DNA from: Actinomycetota bacterium
GTDB taxonomy: Bacteria > Actinomycetota > Actinomycetes > S36-B12 > UBA5976
Reading direction: 5' to 3'
NCBI GenBank assembly: GCA_027730605.1
Contig: JAQCGN010000003.1
Location: 1-42,644, forward strand
Length of the DNA stretch: 42,644 bases
Shown: positions 1-10,115 of the stretch, one piece after another
Position numbering within the stretch: the first letter of the stretch is position 1
Layout of the letters: each line of letters starts with the position of its first letter
Notes under the pieces: generated by a model
The model's input: only the letters and a program-made list of their open reading frames with translations
The model's database searches: none
What the model was told of the DNA's origin: nothing
Program-made: the position numbers and the translations under genes

Positions 1-246
1 TGATCCACCTCCAAGTGATAAAATACCGACAAAAGAATTAAGAAGTCCTGAAATTTTTCTCTTCTCAAGATCTCTGAAGTAATCCTCACCTTTTTTTACA
101 AAAATGTCAGAAATAGTTGTTTTCTCATCCATCTCAATTTCATGATCCACATCAATAAATTCAAGATTTAAATGATTGGCAACAAGTTTTCCAATAGTTG
201 TCTTCCCTGATCCGGGAGCACCCACGAGAATTAAACGTGGAGACAT
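1..246 (-). CDS. aroK: Shikimate kinase (3' end cut off by window edge)
   Basis: Phosphorylates shikimate with ATP in the pathway to chorismate. The ORF track does not list this frame because it has no stop in the window. Reading the minus strand from the ATG at 246 gives about 82 codons starting MSPRLILVGAPGSGKTT, with a P-loop (GAPGSGKT) at residues 9-16. It then has the shikimate-kinase substrate stretch FIDVDHEIE (the usual form is DxD), a FRxxE-type motif (YFRDLE), and LGGGS at the window edge. The family is usually about 170 residues, so roughly half is visible. Its start lies 2 bases beyond the aroC stop, so the two are co-transcribed. Identity is firm from motifs and context. Confidence 0.93.
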   Translation of the reverse strand, partial: MSPRLILVGAPGSGKTTIGKLVANHLNLEFIDVDHEIEMDEKTTISDIFVKKGEDYFRDLEKRKISGLLNSFVGILSLGGGS

Positions 247-248
247 AT

Positions 249-1427
249 TTATCGAACCTTTAGGTTTGATAAATAGTTTTCAAAGTTTCTTTTTGTTTCG
301 ACTAATGCATCGCCACCAAATTTTTCCATTAACGCATCAGCAAGAACTAGTGCAACCATAGCTTCTGCAATTACTCCCGCAGCTGGAACTGCGCAGACAT
401 CTGATCTTTGGTTATGGGCCTTTGATGCTTCACCAGTTGTAGTGTCAATTGTTTGTAAAGCTTTTGGCACTGTTGAAATCGGTTTCATAGCAGCTCTTAC
501 TCTTAAAACTTCACCAGTTGTCATGCCACCTTCTGTGCCACCAGCGCGATGAGTTAATCGTTTTACTCCATCTTTGGTGTTAACGATTTCATCGTGAGCT
601 TGTGATCCTCTGCGTCCAGCTGTGGTAAAGCCATCACCAACTTCCACACCTTTAATTGCTTGAATGCTCATAAGCGCCCCAGCTAATTTTGCATCAATTC
701 TTCGATCATGATGAACATATGAACCTAACCCAGGCGGTAAACCATAAACCACAACTTCAACAACGCCACCTAAAGTATCGCCGTCTTTGTGTGCAGCATC
801 AACTTCTTGTTGCATTAATTCACTTGTTTTTTTATCAAAACATCTTGCGGGATCTTCATCTATTGAGTTAAGTGATCCAGGACTTGGAATAATTCCATCA
901 GGAGATTTAACTGTCCCAAGTTGGACAACGTGGCTGATAATTTCAATATTTGCTACTTGGTTAAGTAATTTTTTAGCTATTGCACCAAGTGCCACACGGG
1001 CAGCAGTTTCTCTGGCACTAGCTCTTTCTAAAACAGGACGTGCTTCATCAAATCCATACTTTTGCATTCCCACCAGATCAGCATGTCCTGGTCTTGGTTT
1101 TGTTAATGGAGTATTTCGAGCTTGTTCGTCTAATATTTTTTGATCTATTGGATCTGCTGACATAACATCTTGCCATTTTGGCCACTCAGAATTATTAATT
1201 TTGAGAGCAATTGGAGCACCAATACTTAAACCGTGTCTTATGCCACCTAAAATTTCTATTTCATCTTTTTCAAATTTTTGCCTTGCCCCACGTCCCACAC
1301 CCAAGCGTCGTCTAGCTAATTGATTTTGAATATCTTCAGTGGTGACAGAAATACCTGCTGGTAATCCTTCAATTGTGGCAACCAAAGCAGGTCCATGGGA
1401 TTCACCCGCAGTTAGCCATCGAATCAT
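249..1427 (-). CDS. aroC: Chorismate synthase
   Basis: Converts 5-enolpyruvylshikimate-3-phosphate to chorismate using reduced FMN, the last shared step of aromatic and folate precursor synthesis. The 392-residue protein is full length for the family. The signatures are in order: GESHGPAL near residue 8, the RRRLGVGRG region near 39, RPGHADL near 112, GDTLGG near 217, RRGSQAHDE near 273 and RAGGTEGG near 295. The start is ATG; the upstream ribosome binding site is weak. It follows the prepilin peptidase gene by 43 bases and precedes aroK by 2 bases, and aroE lies one gene further upstream, so three shikimate genes sit together. Confidence 0.97.
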   Translation of the reverse strand: MIRWLTAGESHGPALVATIEGLPAGISVTTEDIQNQLARRRLGVGRGARQKFEKDEIEILGGIRHGLSIGAPIALKINNSEWPKWQDVMSADPIDQKILDEQARNTPLTKPRPGHADLVGMQKYGFDEARPVLERASARETAARVALGAIAKKLLNQVANIEIISHVVQLGTVKSPDGIIPSPGSLNSIDEDPARCFDKKTSELMQQEVDAAHKDGDTLGGVVEVVVYGLPPGLGSYVHHDRRIDAKLAGALMSIQAIKGVEVGDGFTTAGRRGSQAHDEIVNTKDGVKRLTHRAGGTEGGMTTGEVLRVRAAMKPISTVPKALQTIDTTTGEASKAHNQRSDVCAVPAAGVIAEAMVALVLADALMEKFGGDALVETKRNFENYLSNLKVR

Positions 1428-1470
1428 ATTTATATTGTTTCATTACCGGGCAAGTGAGTGTCTCTTCCCC

Positions 1471-1929
1471 CTACAAATTAAGCACAATAACTAAAAAATA
1501 TGACAATGACATGAATGGTCCAAATGCAATAACATGATTTTTTGAAACTTTCTTAAAAATCATTAGAATCCCCGCAAAGATCCCTCCCAAGACAAAAGCT
1601 GCAATATGTAGATTAATTGTTTCACTAATTCCATAAACATAAGTCACAGGAAAACTTAAAGAAAAACTATATTTCACATCTCCTAAACCAAAACTTTTTT
1701 TAGAAATCAAGTAAATAGCACAATAGATTAGGAGAACAAATAAAGAGACAATCAAACTCATAAACACATTATTGATATTTCTATTTGGCAAGCCCAACAT
1801 GATTAAAATTGAGGTCAAGAAAAGTAGGAAAACATATCTATTGGGTAAAAGATTAGTTTTAAAATCAATCCAGCCAAGAATGAGTGCAAAAATTGAGGTG
1901 TTTAACAGGATTAGATAATTCCAATCCAC
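1471..1929 (-). CDS. Short prepilin peptidase (A24 aspartic protease)
   Basis: An integral membrane protein of about 152 residues with around six hydrophobic segments. It carries the two aspartates of A24 type IV prepilin peptidases: GWIDFKTNLLPN near residue 20 and GLGDVK near residue 86. The family cleaves leader peptides of type IV pilins and related pseudopilins at the cytoplasmic membrane. The N-terminal N-methyltransferase domain of PilD is absent, as in TadV/CpaA and many actinobacterial homologues. The ORF track starts at TTG (1932). I prefer GTG at 1929 because GAGG lies 6 bases before it but only 3 before TTG. It sits between aroE (8 bases) and aroC, a position also known in mycobacteria. 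No pilin gene is in this window, so its substrate is unknown. Confidence 0.85.
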   Translation of the reverse strand: MDWNYLILLNTSIFALILGWIDFKTNLLPNRYVFLLFLTSILIMLGLPNRNINNVFMSLIVSLFVLLIYCAIYLISKKSFGLGDVKYSFSLSFPVTYVYGISETINLHIAAFVLGGIFAGILMIFKKVSKNHVIAFGPFMSLSYFLVIVLNL

Positions 1930-1937
1930 CAACTACC

Positions 1938-2741
1938 TCAATTCTTGAAAAGTGCCTCCCGCATTTGTTTTGCAGGTGCTTTCTTGTCTGTCATTAATTC
2001 AAACTGCCTTAAACCTTGATGCAATAACATCTCTAATCCTGAGACGACAAAACCACGTCTAAGGATCCATTCCAATGCAATTTTTGATGGCCATGGTGAG
2101 TAAGCAACATCTAACAAAGAACCTGGAATCTCTGGCCCCATCGCAGCGTAAGTATCCATTGCTCCACTTGGCAAAGTGCTAATTACCGTACTTGCAGCTA
2201 AAGCTTGATGAATTTCTTTCCAAGTGATTTCAGTCGGTGTTATTCCAAAGCTTTGAGCAACATTAATTAATTGACTAGATGTGGTCTGGTTTCTAGCACA
2301 AATCAGAACTTTGTTTGCCCCTAGTTGACTAAGAGCAGCAATAGCAGATCTTGCTGTTGCACCACTGCCAATTATTGAGGGATTTGTTACATCCAAGTTT
2401 TTATTTGTTTGCAGTGCGGCCACTATTCCATAGATGTCTGTATTACCAGCTAAAACTTTTCCATCTTTAAAAAGTAATGTATTTGCTGAATTAACTTTAG
2501 TTGCTAATTCCGTTACAGAATCAGCTATTTGAAGAGCAACTTCCTTCAAAGGCATAGTCAATGACATTCCAACTAGATTGCCATCACGGTTTTTTACATA
2601 ATCTGGAAGGGAGCTTGCAGTTAATTCAACCTTGAAATAATCCCAATCAATTTTTAATTCTTCATATCCTGCTTTATGCATTACGGGACTCAAAGAGTGC
2701 TCAATAGGAGAACCAGCTACAACCACAAACTTTTTACTCAT
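1938..2741 (-). CDS. aroE: Shikimate dehydrogenase
   Basis: Reduces 3-dehydroshikimate to shikimate with NADPH. The 267-residue protein is a normal length. The N-terminal substrate domain has SPIEHSLSP near residue 11 and SLTMPLK near residue 60, including the catalytic lysine. The nucleotide-binding domain has a modified glycine loop, IGSGATARSAI, near residue 125, and the C-terminal end has GLEMLLHQG. Its ATG overlaps the mltG stop (ATGA), so the two are translationally coupled. This gene, aroC and aroK supply chorismate, which the distant pabB also uses. Confidence 0.96.
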   Translation of the reverse strand: MSKKFVVVAGSPIEHSLSPVMHKAGYEELKIDWDYFKVELTASSLPDYVKNRDGNLVGMSLTMPLKEVALQIADSVTELATKVNSANTLLFKDGKVLAGNTDIYGIVAALQTNKNLDVTNPSIIGSGATARSAIAALSQLGANKVLICARNQTTSSQLINVAQSFGITPTEITWKEIHQALAASTVISTLPSGAMDTYAAMGPEIPGSLLDVAYSPWPSKIALEWILRRGFVVSGLEMLLHQGLRQFELMTDKKAPAKQMREALFKN

Positions 2742-3823
2742 TTGTTTTGGTCATACCACCTTAAAAACTCTTGCTTATGAACTAAGAATTCACTATTTGA
2801 TGAAGCAAACTTTGTTTCCTTAGTGTCTAGATTAACCGTCACCCAATAAATCCAGTCACCATCTTCTGGGTTTAACACAGCATTTATGGCAGCTTCAGAC
2901 GGATTAGCAATTGGTCCAGGAGGCAAACCATCATTGGTATAGGTGTTGTAAGGAGAATCTGCTTTTAATTGTTCATCAGTCAAAATTATCGTGTTGGTAT
3001 CAAGTTCATAATTTAGTGTGCTATCAAGTTGTAGTCTCATTGGTTTTGCTAAGCGATTTAATAAAACTCGAGCAGCTTTTGCTTGATCAACTGATGCAAC
3101 TTCTTTTTCCACAATACTTGCCAAAATAATTACCTCATAAGGTTTTAAACCATTGGCTTTTGCAGTTGCTTCTAGTTGTTGTTCGGCTGCAGCTTGGCTA
3201 AATCTCTTGATCATTTGCTGCAAGACTTCTTTAGGATTCACACCCTCTTCAAATCTGTATGTAGCTGGGTATAAAAAACCTTCCACATTATTTTTGGCAT
3301 ATTCAGGCAAACCTAAATCTTTAGGGTCTTTTGCCACAGCTTCAAATTCTGCCGGAGAAATCCCTAACGCTTGAGCTGATGCTGCGAAAACGTATTTAGA
3401 TCTTGAACCTTCTGGAATTACTATTTTTATGGATACTTTGCTTTCCGGATCAAGTAAAGCAAAAATTGCTTCCTTGGCTCCCATACTTTTTACCAAGTTG
3501 TATTTTCCAGGGCCAATAGTGCTTGATTGTGGAATATCATCAGCAGCGCTAACAAATTCCAAATAATTATTAACTACACCAGCATTTGCTAATACTTTGC
3601 CAATTTCAGTTAAAGATGATCCAGCTTCAATACTTATTTGAACCGGACCACTTCCTCCCGGGCCATCAAGAATTTTGACTCCCGCACTAGGAATAAAGGA
3701 ATATGCCACAATGCCAACTAGAACAGCAAAAATTATTAAACCAATTCTTAAATACGGGGCTGGTTGCAAATTTGATTTGTAGCGACTTTGTTCAGGTTTA
3801 AATTCATCCAAAATAGAGGGCAA
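2738..3823 (-). CDS. mltG: Endolytic murein transglycosylase (YceG/MltG)
   Basis: A membrane-anchored lytic transglycosylase that cuts nascent glycan strands and helps set their length. After about 25 cytoplasmic residues comes one transmembrane helix (LIIFAVLVGIVAYSFI), then a LysM-like section, then the YceG catalytic domain with ASIVEKE near residue 236 (the catalytic glutamate region) and the conserved LQLDSTLNYE. The length of 361 fits the family. The start is TTG, supported by GAGGTG about 8 bases upstream inside the end of ruvX. It begins 1 base after ruvX and overlaps aroE by 4 bases. The ruvX-mltG-aroE order is a conserved actinobacterial arrangement. Confidence 0.95.
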   Translation of the reverse strand: MPSILDEFKPEQSRYKSNLQPAPYLRIGLIIFAVLVGIVAYSFIPSAGVKILDGPGGSGPVQISIEAGSSLTEIGKVLANAGVVNNYLEFVSAADDIPQSSTIGPGKYNLVKSMGAKEAIFALLDPESKVSIKIVIPEGSRSKYVFAASAQALGISPAEFEAVAKDPKDLGLPEYAKNNVEGFLYPATYRFEEGVNPKEVLQQMIKRFSQAAAEQQLEATAKANGLKPYEVIILASIVEKEVASVDQAKAARVLLNRLAKPMRLQLDSTLNYELDTNTIILTDEQLKADSPYNTYTNDGLPPGPIANPSEAAINAVLNPEDGDWIYWVTVNLDTKETKFASSNSEFLVHKQEFLRWYDQNK

Positions 3824-3824
3824 T

Positions 3825-4283
3825 TTATTTCACCTCATCCAGGTCTATTCCAGGAATTAAATTATTTCTTTTTTCAAAATCTAGCGCTTGTTCTAGCAAT
3901 TCTATTGCTGCAACCTGATCAATCATGGCCTTTTGTCCGCGCGTATTGACCCCACTTTCTTGCAATCGAGCACTTGCCGTGGAGGAGGTTAATCTCTCAT
4001 CTAGCATACGTACCGAAACGCTAGGAAGTGATTTTTTCAATTGTTTTGCAAAATTTAAACATTTTTTTGCAGCTATGCCAATTTGACCTGATAAATGTTT
4101 AGGTAGTCCCACATAAATTTCTAAACAACCAGTTTCATTAACTTGAGAAAGAATATTTGTGATTAAATCTTGATCATTTTTCAAGGTCACAACAGGAACA
4201 GCCATAATTGCATCAATATCGCTTTTAGCTAACCCAACTCTTACTTCACCATAATCAATTGCATAGCGAATACCTTTGCGCAC
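3825..4283 (-). CDS. ruvX: RuvX/YqgF-family nuclease (16S pre-rRNA processing)
   Basis: An RNase H-fold protein of 152 residues. It begins with the family motif YAIDYGEVRVGLAKSD near residue 7, has GLPKHLSGQIG near residue 80, and ends with the conserved DERLTSSTA block near residue 116, which carries the third acidic residue. YqgF proteins in E. coli mature the 5' end of 16S rRNA; the Holliday-junction name is historical. The start is GTG. It lies 7 bases after alaS and 1 base before mltG, in the conserved alaS-ruvX-mltG-aroE order. Confidence 0.94.
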   Translation of the reverse strand: MRKGIRYAIDYGEVRVGLAKSDIDAIMAVPVVTLKNDQDLITNILSQVNETGCLEIYVGLPKHLSGQIGIAAKKCLNFAKQLKKSLPSVSVRMLDERLTSSTASARLQESGVNTRGQKAMIDQVAAIELLEQALDFEKRNNLIPGIDLDEVK

Positions 4284-4290
4284 GAATCAA

Positions 4291-6948
4291 CTACCGAATC
4301 AATGAATCAACATTGGCGATGACACTTTTGGCTTCCTCGGTTTTAGTACCTGCACCTTGAGCCATATCACTCTTGCCGCCACCTTTGCCATCTAGTTTTG
4401 CTAAAACTTCATTCAAAATTTCTCCAGCATTTAAATTCTTTTTCCTAGCTTGCTCATTAGTTGCTATAACTACATTTACTTTTCCAGAAGAAATACCAGC
4501 TCCTATAACTAAAGCTGCGCCTTCTCCTAATTGTCCCCTAACGTTTGTGACAAGTTCTCTTATATCATTAGCACTTAATTCACCTGGAGCTAAGAAATTT
4601 GCAACTTTTATACCTTTAACGTCGTGAGCAGTTTTTACATAATCAGAAATATTTCCTGAGAGTTGAGATTTACGTGATTTTTCAATTTCTTTCTCAGCAT
4701 CTTTTAATCTGTCCATTAAGGAAGCAACTTTTTCTGGTAGTTCTTCTGCTCTGCCTTTAAGCATTTCTTGCAAGTTAGAAACAATTAGGTGCTCTCGAGC
4801 CAGAAATTGATAAGCATCAGTTCCAACAAGTGCTTCTACTCTTCTTGTTCCTGCCCCAATACTTTGTTCACTTAAAAATTTGATTACACCTAATTGAGCA
4901 GATCTTTGAGCATGCGTGCCACCACAAAGTTCATGTGCCCAATCTCCCACACTAACTACTCGAACAACATCACCATATTTTTCACCAAACAAGGCCATAG
5001 CTCCCATTGCTCGAGCTTGGTCTTGCGACATTAATTGTGCACTTACCCCTAAATCACTTAATAAAACTTCATTAACTCTTTGCTCAACATCATTAAGCAC
5101 ACTTGCTGGTACTGGTTTTGGGGAAGGAAAATCAAAACGTAGTCTGCCTGGTGAATTCTCGCTACCTAATTGCGTTGCAGTTTCACCAAGTGTTTCTCGG
5201 AATGCTTTATGAATCAAATGCGTTGCGGTGTGTGCTCGGGATATTGCTTTTCGTCTTTGTAAATCAACTTCTCCAACACCTTTTAGTCCTGTAACAGCTT
5301 CTCCTTTTGAAACCCGTCCCCGATGAACATAAAGACCTGGCACAGGTTGCTGAACATCATCAACAACTATTTCTGCACCGTTACTTAGAATTAATTTGCC
5401 ACTATCAGCAAGTTGTCCGCCACCTTCTGCATAGAAGGGTGATCGATCCAATACAAATTCAACTTCTGATCCTTGGTTAACACTTTTTGTAACAGCACCA
5501 TCAAGTAGTAAGCCTTTTAAATTAACTTCACTTGTGGTTTCAGCATAACCAGTAAAATTGGTGATTCCGGCTAAATCAGCAAGTGCTCGATATTGTTGAA
5601 CATCTCCTAGTCCGAGTTTTCTTTCCTTAGCATCGGCTTTAGCTCTATTTTTTTGCTCAGACATGAGTCTTTTGAAGCCATCGGCATCAATAGAAATTCC
5701 TGCTTCGCTTGCCATTTCAAGTGTTAAATCATAAGGAAAACCATAAGTATCATGAAGTTCAAAAACTTTCTCCCCAGAAAGAGTTTTTGTTTTTGATTTA
5801 GCCAAATCAGTTAATGAATTTTCAAACAATTGAGTTCCAGTTTTTAAAGTTTGGGCAAAAGTAGTTTCTTCCCCAATAGCTATTTCAAGGATTCTTTTCT
5901 TGTCACTAATTAATTCAGGATATTGAGGTCCCATTGCTTTAATTGTGGCTTCAATTAAATCTTTCATAACTGGATCTTCTGCTCCAAGAATTCTCATATT
6001 TCGAATCACTCGGCGCATCATGCGGCGAAGAACATAACCTCGTCCTTCGTTACCCGGGATTACTCCATCACCAATTAAAAAGGCAGCAGTTCTGGTGTGA
6101 TCGGCTACAACCCTTAATCTAATATCTGCTTGATTATCTTGACCATATTTAACTCCCACAATTGATGTTGCTTTATCTAAAATAATTTTGGTGGTATCAA
6201 TCTCATAAATGTTATCTACCCCTTGCAAAATTGCTGCCATTCTTTCCAAACCCATACCTGTATCAATATTTTTTGCAGGAAGTTCACCATTTAGTGGAAA
6301 ATCATCTTTAGTTCCACCTTCGCCACGGTTATATTGCATGAAAACAAGATTCCAAACTTCTAAATAACGTTCCTCATCAGCAATTGGTCCACCTTCTTTG
6401 CCATATTCAGGGCCACGATCAAAATAAATTTCTGAACATGGACCACAAGGTCCAGGAACACCCATTGACCAATAATTATCTGCCATGCCACGTCTCTGGA
6501 TTTTGTGTTCCGGAATTCCAATTTTGTTTCGCCAAATGTCATATGCTTCTTCATCGTCAAGATAAATAGTCACCCAAAGTTTTTCTGGATCAAATCCATA
6601 ACCACCATCTTTTACCGCAGAAGTTAGTAAGTTCCAAGCCATGGTGATAGCACCGTCTTTGAAATAATCACCGAATGAAAAATTTCCTGCCATTTGAAAA
6701 AATGATCCATGTCTTGTGGTTTTGCCAACTTCTTCAATGTCTAATGTTCTAACACATTTTTGAACAGATGTGGCACGTTTAAAGGGAGCTGGTGCTTCAC
6801 CTAAGAAATATGGTTTAAATGGAACCATTCCAGCGTTAACTAAGAGCAATGTTGGATCATTAGCAATTAAAGATGCTGAAGGAACTATGGTGTGAGCATT
6901 TTTTTCAAAGAAGTCGAGGAATCTGCGACGAATGTCTGCTGAATCCAC
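4291..6948 (-). CDS. alaS: Alanyl-tRNA synthetase
   Basis: Charges tRNA-Ala and edits mischarged Ser and Gly. It has 885 residues, full length. The N-terminal class II core starts RRRFLDFFEKNAHTIVPSAS. The editing domain has the zinc motif HTATH near residue 570 and CGGTH near 673. The C-terminal C-Ala domain has a GGGKSDMAQGAG run near residue 857. The start is GTG at 6948, directly before the conserved DSADIRRRF. It follows rarA by 26 bases and runs into ruvX. Confidence 0.98.
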   Translation of the reverse strand: MDSADIRRRFLDFFEKNAHTIVPSASLIANDPTLLLVNAGMVPFKPYFLGEAPAPFKRATSVQKCVRTLDIEEVGKTTRHGSFFQMAGNFSFGDYFKDGAITMAWNLLTSAVKDGGYGFDPEKLWVTIYLDDEEAYDIWRNKIGIPEHKIQRRGMADNYWSMGVPGPCGPCSEIYFDRGPEYGKEGGPIADEERYLEVWNLVFMQYNRGEGGTKDDFPLNGELPAKNIDTGMGLERMAAILQGVDNIYEIDTTKIILDKATSIVGVKYGQDNQADIRLRVVADHTRTAAFLIGDGVIPGNEGRGYVLRRMMRRVIRNMRILGAEDPVMKDLIEATIKAMGPQYPELISDKKRILEIAIGEETTFAQTLKTGTQLFENSLTDLAKSKTKTLSGEKVFELHDTYGFPYDLTLEMASEAGISIDADGFKRLMSEQKNRAKADAKERKLGLGDVQQYRALADLAGITNFTGYAETTSEVNLKGLLLDGAVTKSVNQGSEVEFVLDRSPFYAEGGGQLADSGKLILSNGAEIVVDDVQQPVPGLYVHRGRVSKGEAVTGLKGVGEVDLQRRKAISRAHTATHLIHKAFRETLGETATQLGSENSPGRLRFDFPSPKPVPASVLNDVEQRVNEVLLSDLGVSAQLMSQDQARAMGAMALFGEKYGDVVRVVSVGDWAHELCGGTHAQRSAQLGVIKFLSEQSIGAGTRRVEALVGTDAYQFLAREHLIVSNLQEMLKGRAEELPEKVASLMDRLKDAEKEIEKSRKSQLSGNISDYVKTAHDVKGIKVANFLAPGELSANDIRELVTNVRGQLGEGAALVIGAGISSGKVNVVIATNEQARKKNLNAGEILNEVLAKLDGKGGGKSDMAQGAGTKTEEAKSVIANVDSLIR

Positions 6949-6974
6949 TTATACAACTTCCTTTTCTTTTCTAT

Positions 6975-8327
6975 CTACTTAGTCGACCTTAGTACCTGAC
7001 GAATACGCTCCCATAAATCGGCAAAGCGTTGTTCTGCTCCGCGACTACCAGGTTTGTAATAAGTCTTATTCTTCAAGTTATCTGGCAAATATTGTTGACT
7101 TGCCACACCTTCTTCAAAATCATGTGCATATTTATAACCCTTACCCGCACCGGTTTCTCGAGAGGCGGGCAAAGATCCATCTCGTAGATGAATTGGCACA
7201 GCCCCCGCATTGCCTTTTCGCACATCTTCAATGGCTTCATTTATGGCGTTATAAACAGAGTTAGATTTTGGAGCAAGAGCCAAATAAGTTGTTGCTTGCG
7301 CCAAAATTATTCTTGCCTCTGGCCATCCCACTAATTGTGCAGCTTGCATAGCAGAAACTGCCATGGTCAAAGCTTGTGGATCTGCTAATCCAATATCTTC
7401 ACTGGCAAGAATTACTAATCTTCTGGCAATAAATTTTGGGTCTTCACCTGATTCAGCCATTCTTGCTAGGTAATGAATAGCACCATCAACATCACTTCCT
7501 CTCACACTTTTTATAAACGCACTAATTACGTTGTAATGTTCATCCCCTGCTTTGTCATAGCGAAGTGCTGATCTTTGCACAGCCACTTCTGCATCTTTTA
7601 GTAAAATTTCTAATCTATTTTCTGAATCACTTACCCCAGCAGCTGTTTCTAATGCAATAAGTGCTCGTCTGGCATCTCCACCACTTGATCTGGCAATGTG
7701 GCCTAATGCTTCTTTTTGGCATTGGTATTTATTTTTTAAACCTTTTTCACTAGTTAACGCTTTTTCTAGCAATAAAATGATGTCTGCTTCTGTTAATGGA
7801 TTTAGTGGTAGCACTAGAGATCTACTCATCAATGCCGAATTAATAGAAACCGATGGATTTTCAGTTGTGGCAGCAACAAGTGTTACCCAACCTTCTTCTA
7901 CCCCGGCAAGTAGTGAGTCTTGTTGAGATTTAGAAAAGCGATGAATTTCATCTATGAATAAAACGGTTCCTACCCCTTTAGCAAATCTTCTTCGTGCTAA
8001 ATCAATAACTTCTCTTACTTCTTTTACTCCACTTGAAGTAGCAGATAGTTCAATAAAAGATCTTCCCGTTGAAACAGACACAACATGTGCCAAGGTTGTT
8101 TTGCCACTTCCAGGTGGTCCCCACAAAATTAATGAGGTAGCAGCTAACTTGTTGTCATCATCTGGTTTTAGAAGTGCTCTTAGAGGTGAATCTGCTCTAG
8201 TAACTTGTGGTTGACCCAAAACATCATCAAGTGATGCAGGTCGCATTCTGGCTGCAAGTGGTGCGCTAACAAATTTGTTATTAACAGGAATTTCAATTGG
8301 ATCTGCCTCAAACAGAGCGTCATCCAT
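6975..8327 (-). CDS. rarA: Replication-associated recombination protein A (AAA+ ATPase)
   Basis: The RarA/MgsA/WRNIP1 family acts at stalled replication forks and interacts with SSB. The 450-residue protein has Walker A GPPGSGKTT near residue 70, Walker [10 protein letters not shown] near 122, sensor 1 ATTENPS near 153, and the C-terminal tetramerisation region with GSLPASRETGAGKGYKYAHDF near residue 382. The start ATG lies just after the aspS stop (2 bases between), so it belongs to the hisS-aspS-rarA-alaS unit. It is related to RuvB, but RuvB is present separately in this window. Confidence 0.96.
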   Translation of the reverse strand: MDDALFEADPIEIPVNNKFVSAPLAARMRPASLDDVLGQPQVTRADSPLRALLKPDDDNKLAATSLILWGPPGSGKTTLAHVVSVSTGRSFIELSATSSGVKEVREVIDLARRRFAKGVGTVLFIDEIHRFSKSQQDSLLAGVEEGWVTLVAATTENPSVSINSALMSRSLVLPLNPLTEADIILLLEKALTSEKGLKNKYQCQKEALGHIARSSGGDARRALIALETAAGVSDSENRLEILLKDAEVAVQRSALRYDKAGDEHYNVISAFIKSVRGSDVDGAIHYLARMAESGEDPKFIARRLVILASEDIGLADPQALTMAVSAMQAAQLVGWPEARIILAQATTYLALAPKSNSVYNAINEAIEDVRKGNAGAVPIHLRDGSLPASRETGAGKGYKYAHDFEEGVASQQYLPDNLKNKTYYKPGSRGAEQRFADLWERIRQVLRSTK

Positions 8328-8329
8328 AA

Positions 8330-10072
8330 TTATTTTTCTGGTTTGAAATCTATGCCAGCTTCTTTTCTTTGTGCTGGTGTTATTGGAGTTGGTGCACCAG
8401 TAAGTGGATCTTGACCACCACCACTTTTAGGAAACGCAATTACATCTCTAATAGTTGTGGCCCCAGTTAAAAGCATCACCACTCGGTCCCACCCAAATGC
8501 AATACCAGCATGTGGAGGTGGTCCATATTTAAAGGCTTCCAATAAAAATCCGAATTTGTCATTTGCTTCCGCATCTGAAATACCTAAAATTCTAAAAACT
8601 TCTTTTTGAACATCACCCTGGTGAATACGAACAGATCCACCACCAATTTCATTTCCATTTAAAACTAAGTCATATGCCCATGCCAAAGCAGATCCAGGAT
8701 CTTTGGCAAAAGTTTTTAAAGATTCAGCATTTGGGGAAGTGAAAGGGTGATGGACTGCTGTCCAAACAAGTTGACCCTGATCATTAGTTACTTGTTCAAA
8801 CATTGGTGCATCTACCACCCAAACAAAATTCCATTCTTTATCATTTATTAGTCCAAGTCTTTGCCCAATTTCAATACGCGCAGCTCCCAAAAGACCTAAG
8901 GCTTCATTTCTTGTGCCCGCTGCAAAGAAAACAGCATCACCTAACTTTGCTCCTACCGCATTGATCAATCCATTTCGTTCTACTTCACTTAAATTTTTAG
9001 CAACCGGTCCTGTGATTTCTCCATCTTCTGCAAAAACTGCATAAGCTAAACCTTTGGCACCACGTTGTTTGGCCCATTCTTGCCAAGCATCAAATTGTTT
9101 ACGCGGAGTACTTGCACCACCTGGCATCACCACAGCACCGACATGATCTGCTTGAAAGACCCTAAATGGAGTGTTTTTAAAGTATTGAGTTAAATCAATT
9201 AGTTCTAATCCAAATCTTAAATCTGGTTTATCCGAACCATATTTCTTCATTGCTTCGTGGAAAGTAATTCTTGGAATTTTTCCTATTTCGTGGTCTAATA
9301 CTTCGCTCCACAAAGTTTTAATAACTTTTTCCCCAATTTTAATAATGTCTTCTTGGTCAACAAAAGACATTTCAATATCTAATTGCGTAAATTCAGGTTG
9401 ACGATCTGCTCTAAAATCTTCATCTCTATAACAACGAGCTATCTGGAAATATCTTTCCATTCCACCAACCATGAGCAATTGCTTAAACAATTGAGGTGAC
9501 TGAGGCAAGGCATACCAAGAACCTGGTTGCAGCCTTACTGGAACCAGAAAATCTCTAGCCCCTTCAGGAGTTGATCTTGTTAAAGTTGGAGTTTCAATTT
9601 CAATGAAATCATCATTTAGTAAAACATCGCGAGCATATTGACTAACTTTGCTTCTAATCCTTAGAGCAGCACCAGGCCCACCAGGTCTTCGTAAATCCAG
9701 GTATCGATATTTAAGTCGAGCTTCCTCGTTCACATCGACTTCTTGATCAATTTGAAATGGTAATGCTTGGGCAAGAGATAGCACATTTACTTCACTTGCA
9801 AAAACTTCTATTGCACCTGTGGGAAGTTCACTGTTTTCATTACCTTTGGGGCGAAGTTTGACTTGTCCTTTTATTTGGACACAAGTTTCTGGTTTTAAAT
9901 CGTGGGTAAGTTTTTCATCATGAATAACTACTTGCACAATTCCGGATGCATCTCTTAAGTCAATGAATGCCACCCCACCGTGATCGCGGCGATTTCCTAC
10001 CCAACCGGCCAGGGTTACTTTTACTTCAGCATCAATTGCTCGAAGCGCATCTGCTACATGTGTTCTTAACAC
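8330..10072 (-). CDS. aspS: Aspartyl-tRNA synthetase (bacterial type)
   Basis: Class II synthetase of 580 residues. It has an N-terminal OB-fold anticodon domain ([23 protein letters not shown]), motif 2 with [19 protein letters not shown] near residue 216, the bacterial GAD insertion in the middle, and motif 3 [13 protein letters not shown] near residue 526. The length and GAD insertion mark the bacterial rather than the archaeal form. Whether it also charges tRNA-Asn cannot be told from this window, which has no gatCAB or asnS. The start is GTG. It follows hisS by 43 bases. Confidence 0.97.
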   Translation of the reverse strand: MLRTHVADALRAIDAEVKVTLAGWVGNRRDHGGVAFIDLRDASGIVQVVIHDEKLTHDLKPETCVQIKGQVKLRPKGNENSELPTGAIEVFASEVNVLSLAQALPFQIDQEVDVNEEARLKYRYLDLRRPGGPGAALRIRSKVSQYARDVLLNDDFIEIETPTLTRSTPEGARDFLVPVRLQPGSWYALPQSPQLFKQLLMVGGMERYFQIARCYRDEDFRADRQPEFTQLDIEMSFVDQEDIIKIGEKVIKTLWSEVLDHEIGKIPRITFHEAMKKYGSDKPDLRFGLELIDLTQYFKNTPFRVFQADHVGAVVMPGGASTPRKQFDAWQEWAKQRGAKGLAYAVFAEDGEITGPVAKNLSEVERNGLINAVGAKLGDAVFFAAGTRNEALGLLGAARIEIGQRLGLINDKEWNFVWVVDAPMFEQVTNDQGQLVWTAVHHPFTSPNAESLKTFAKDPGSALAWAYDLVLNGNEIGGGSVRIHQGDVQKEVFRILGISDAEANDKFGFLLEAFKYGPPPHAGIAFGWDRVVMLLTGATTIRDVIAFPKSGGGQDPLTGAPTPITPAQRKEAGIDFKPEK

Positions 10073-10115
10073 TTAAGTTTCTTCCCTTTGGCCAACTTTT
10101 AGTCCACAAAATGTT

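Noticed and set aside
787-1143. 118-residue plus-strand ORF inside aroC
   Set aside because: Antisense shadow of a full-length, motif-complete chorismate synthase; no ribosome binding site or recognisable motif.
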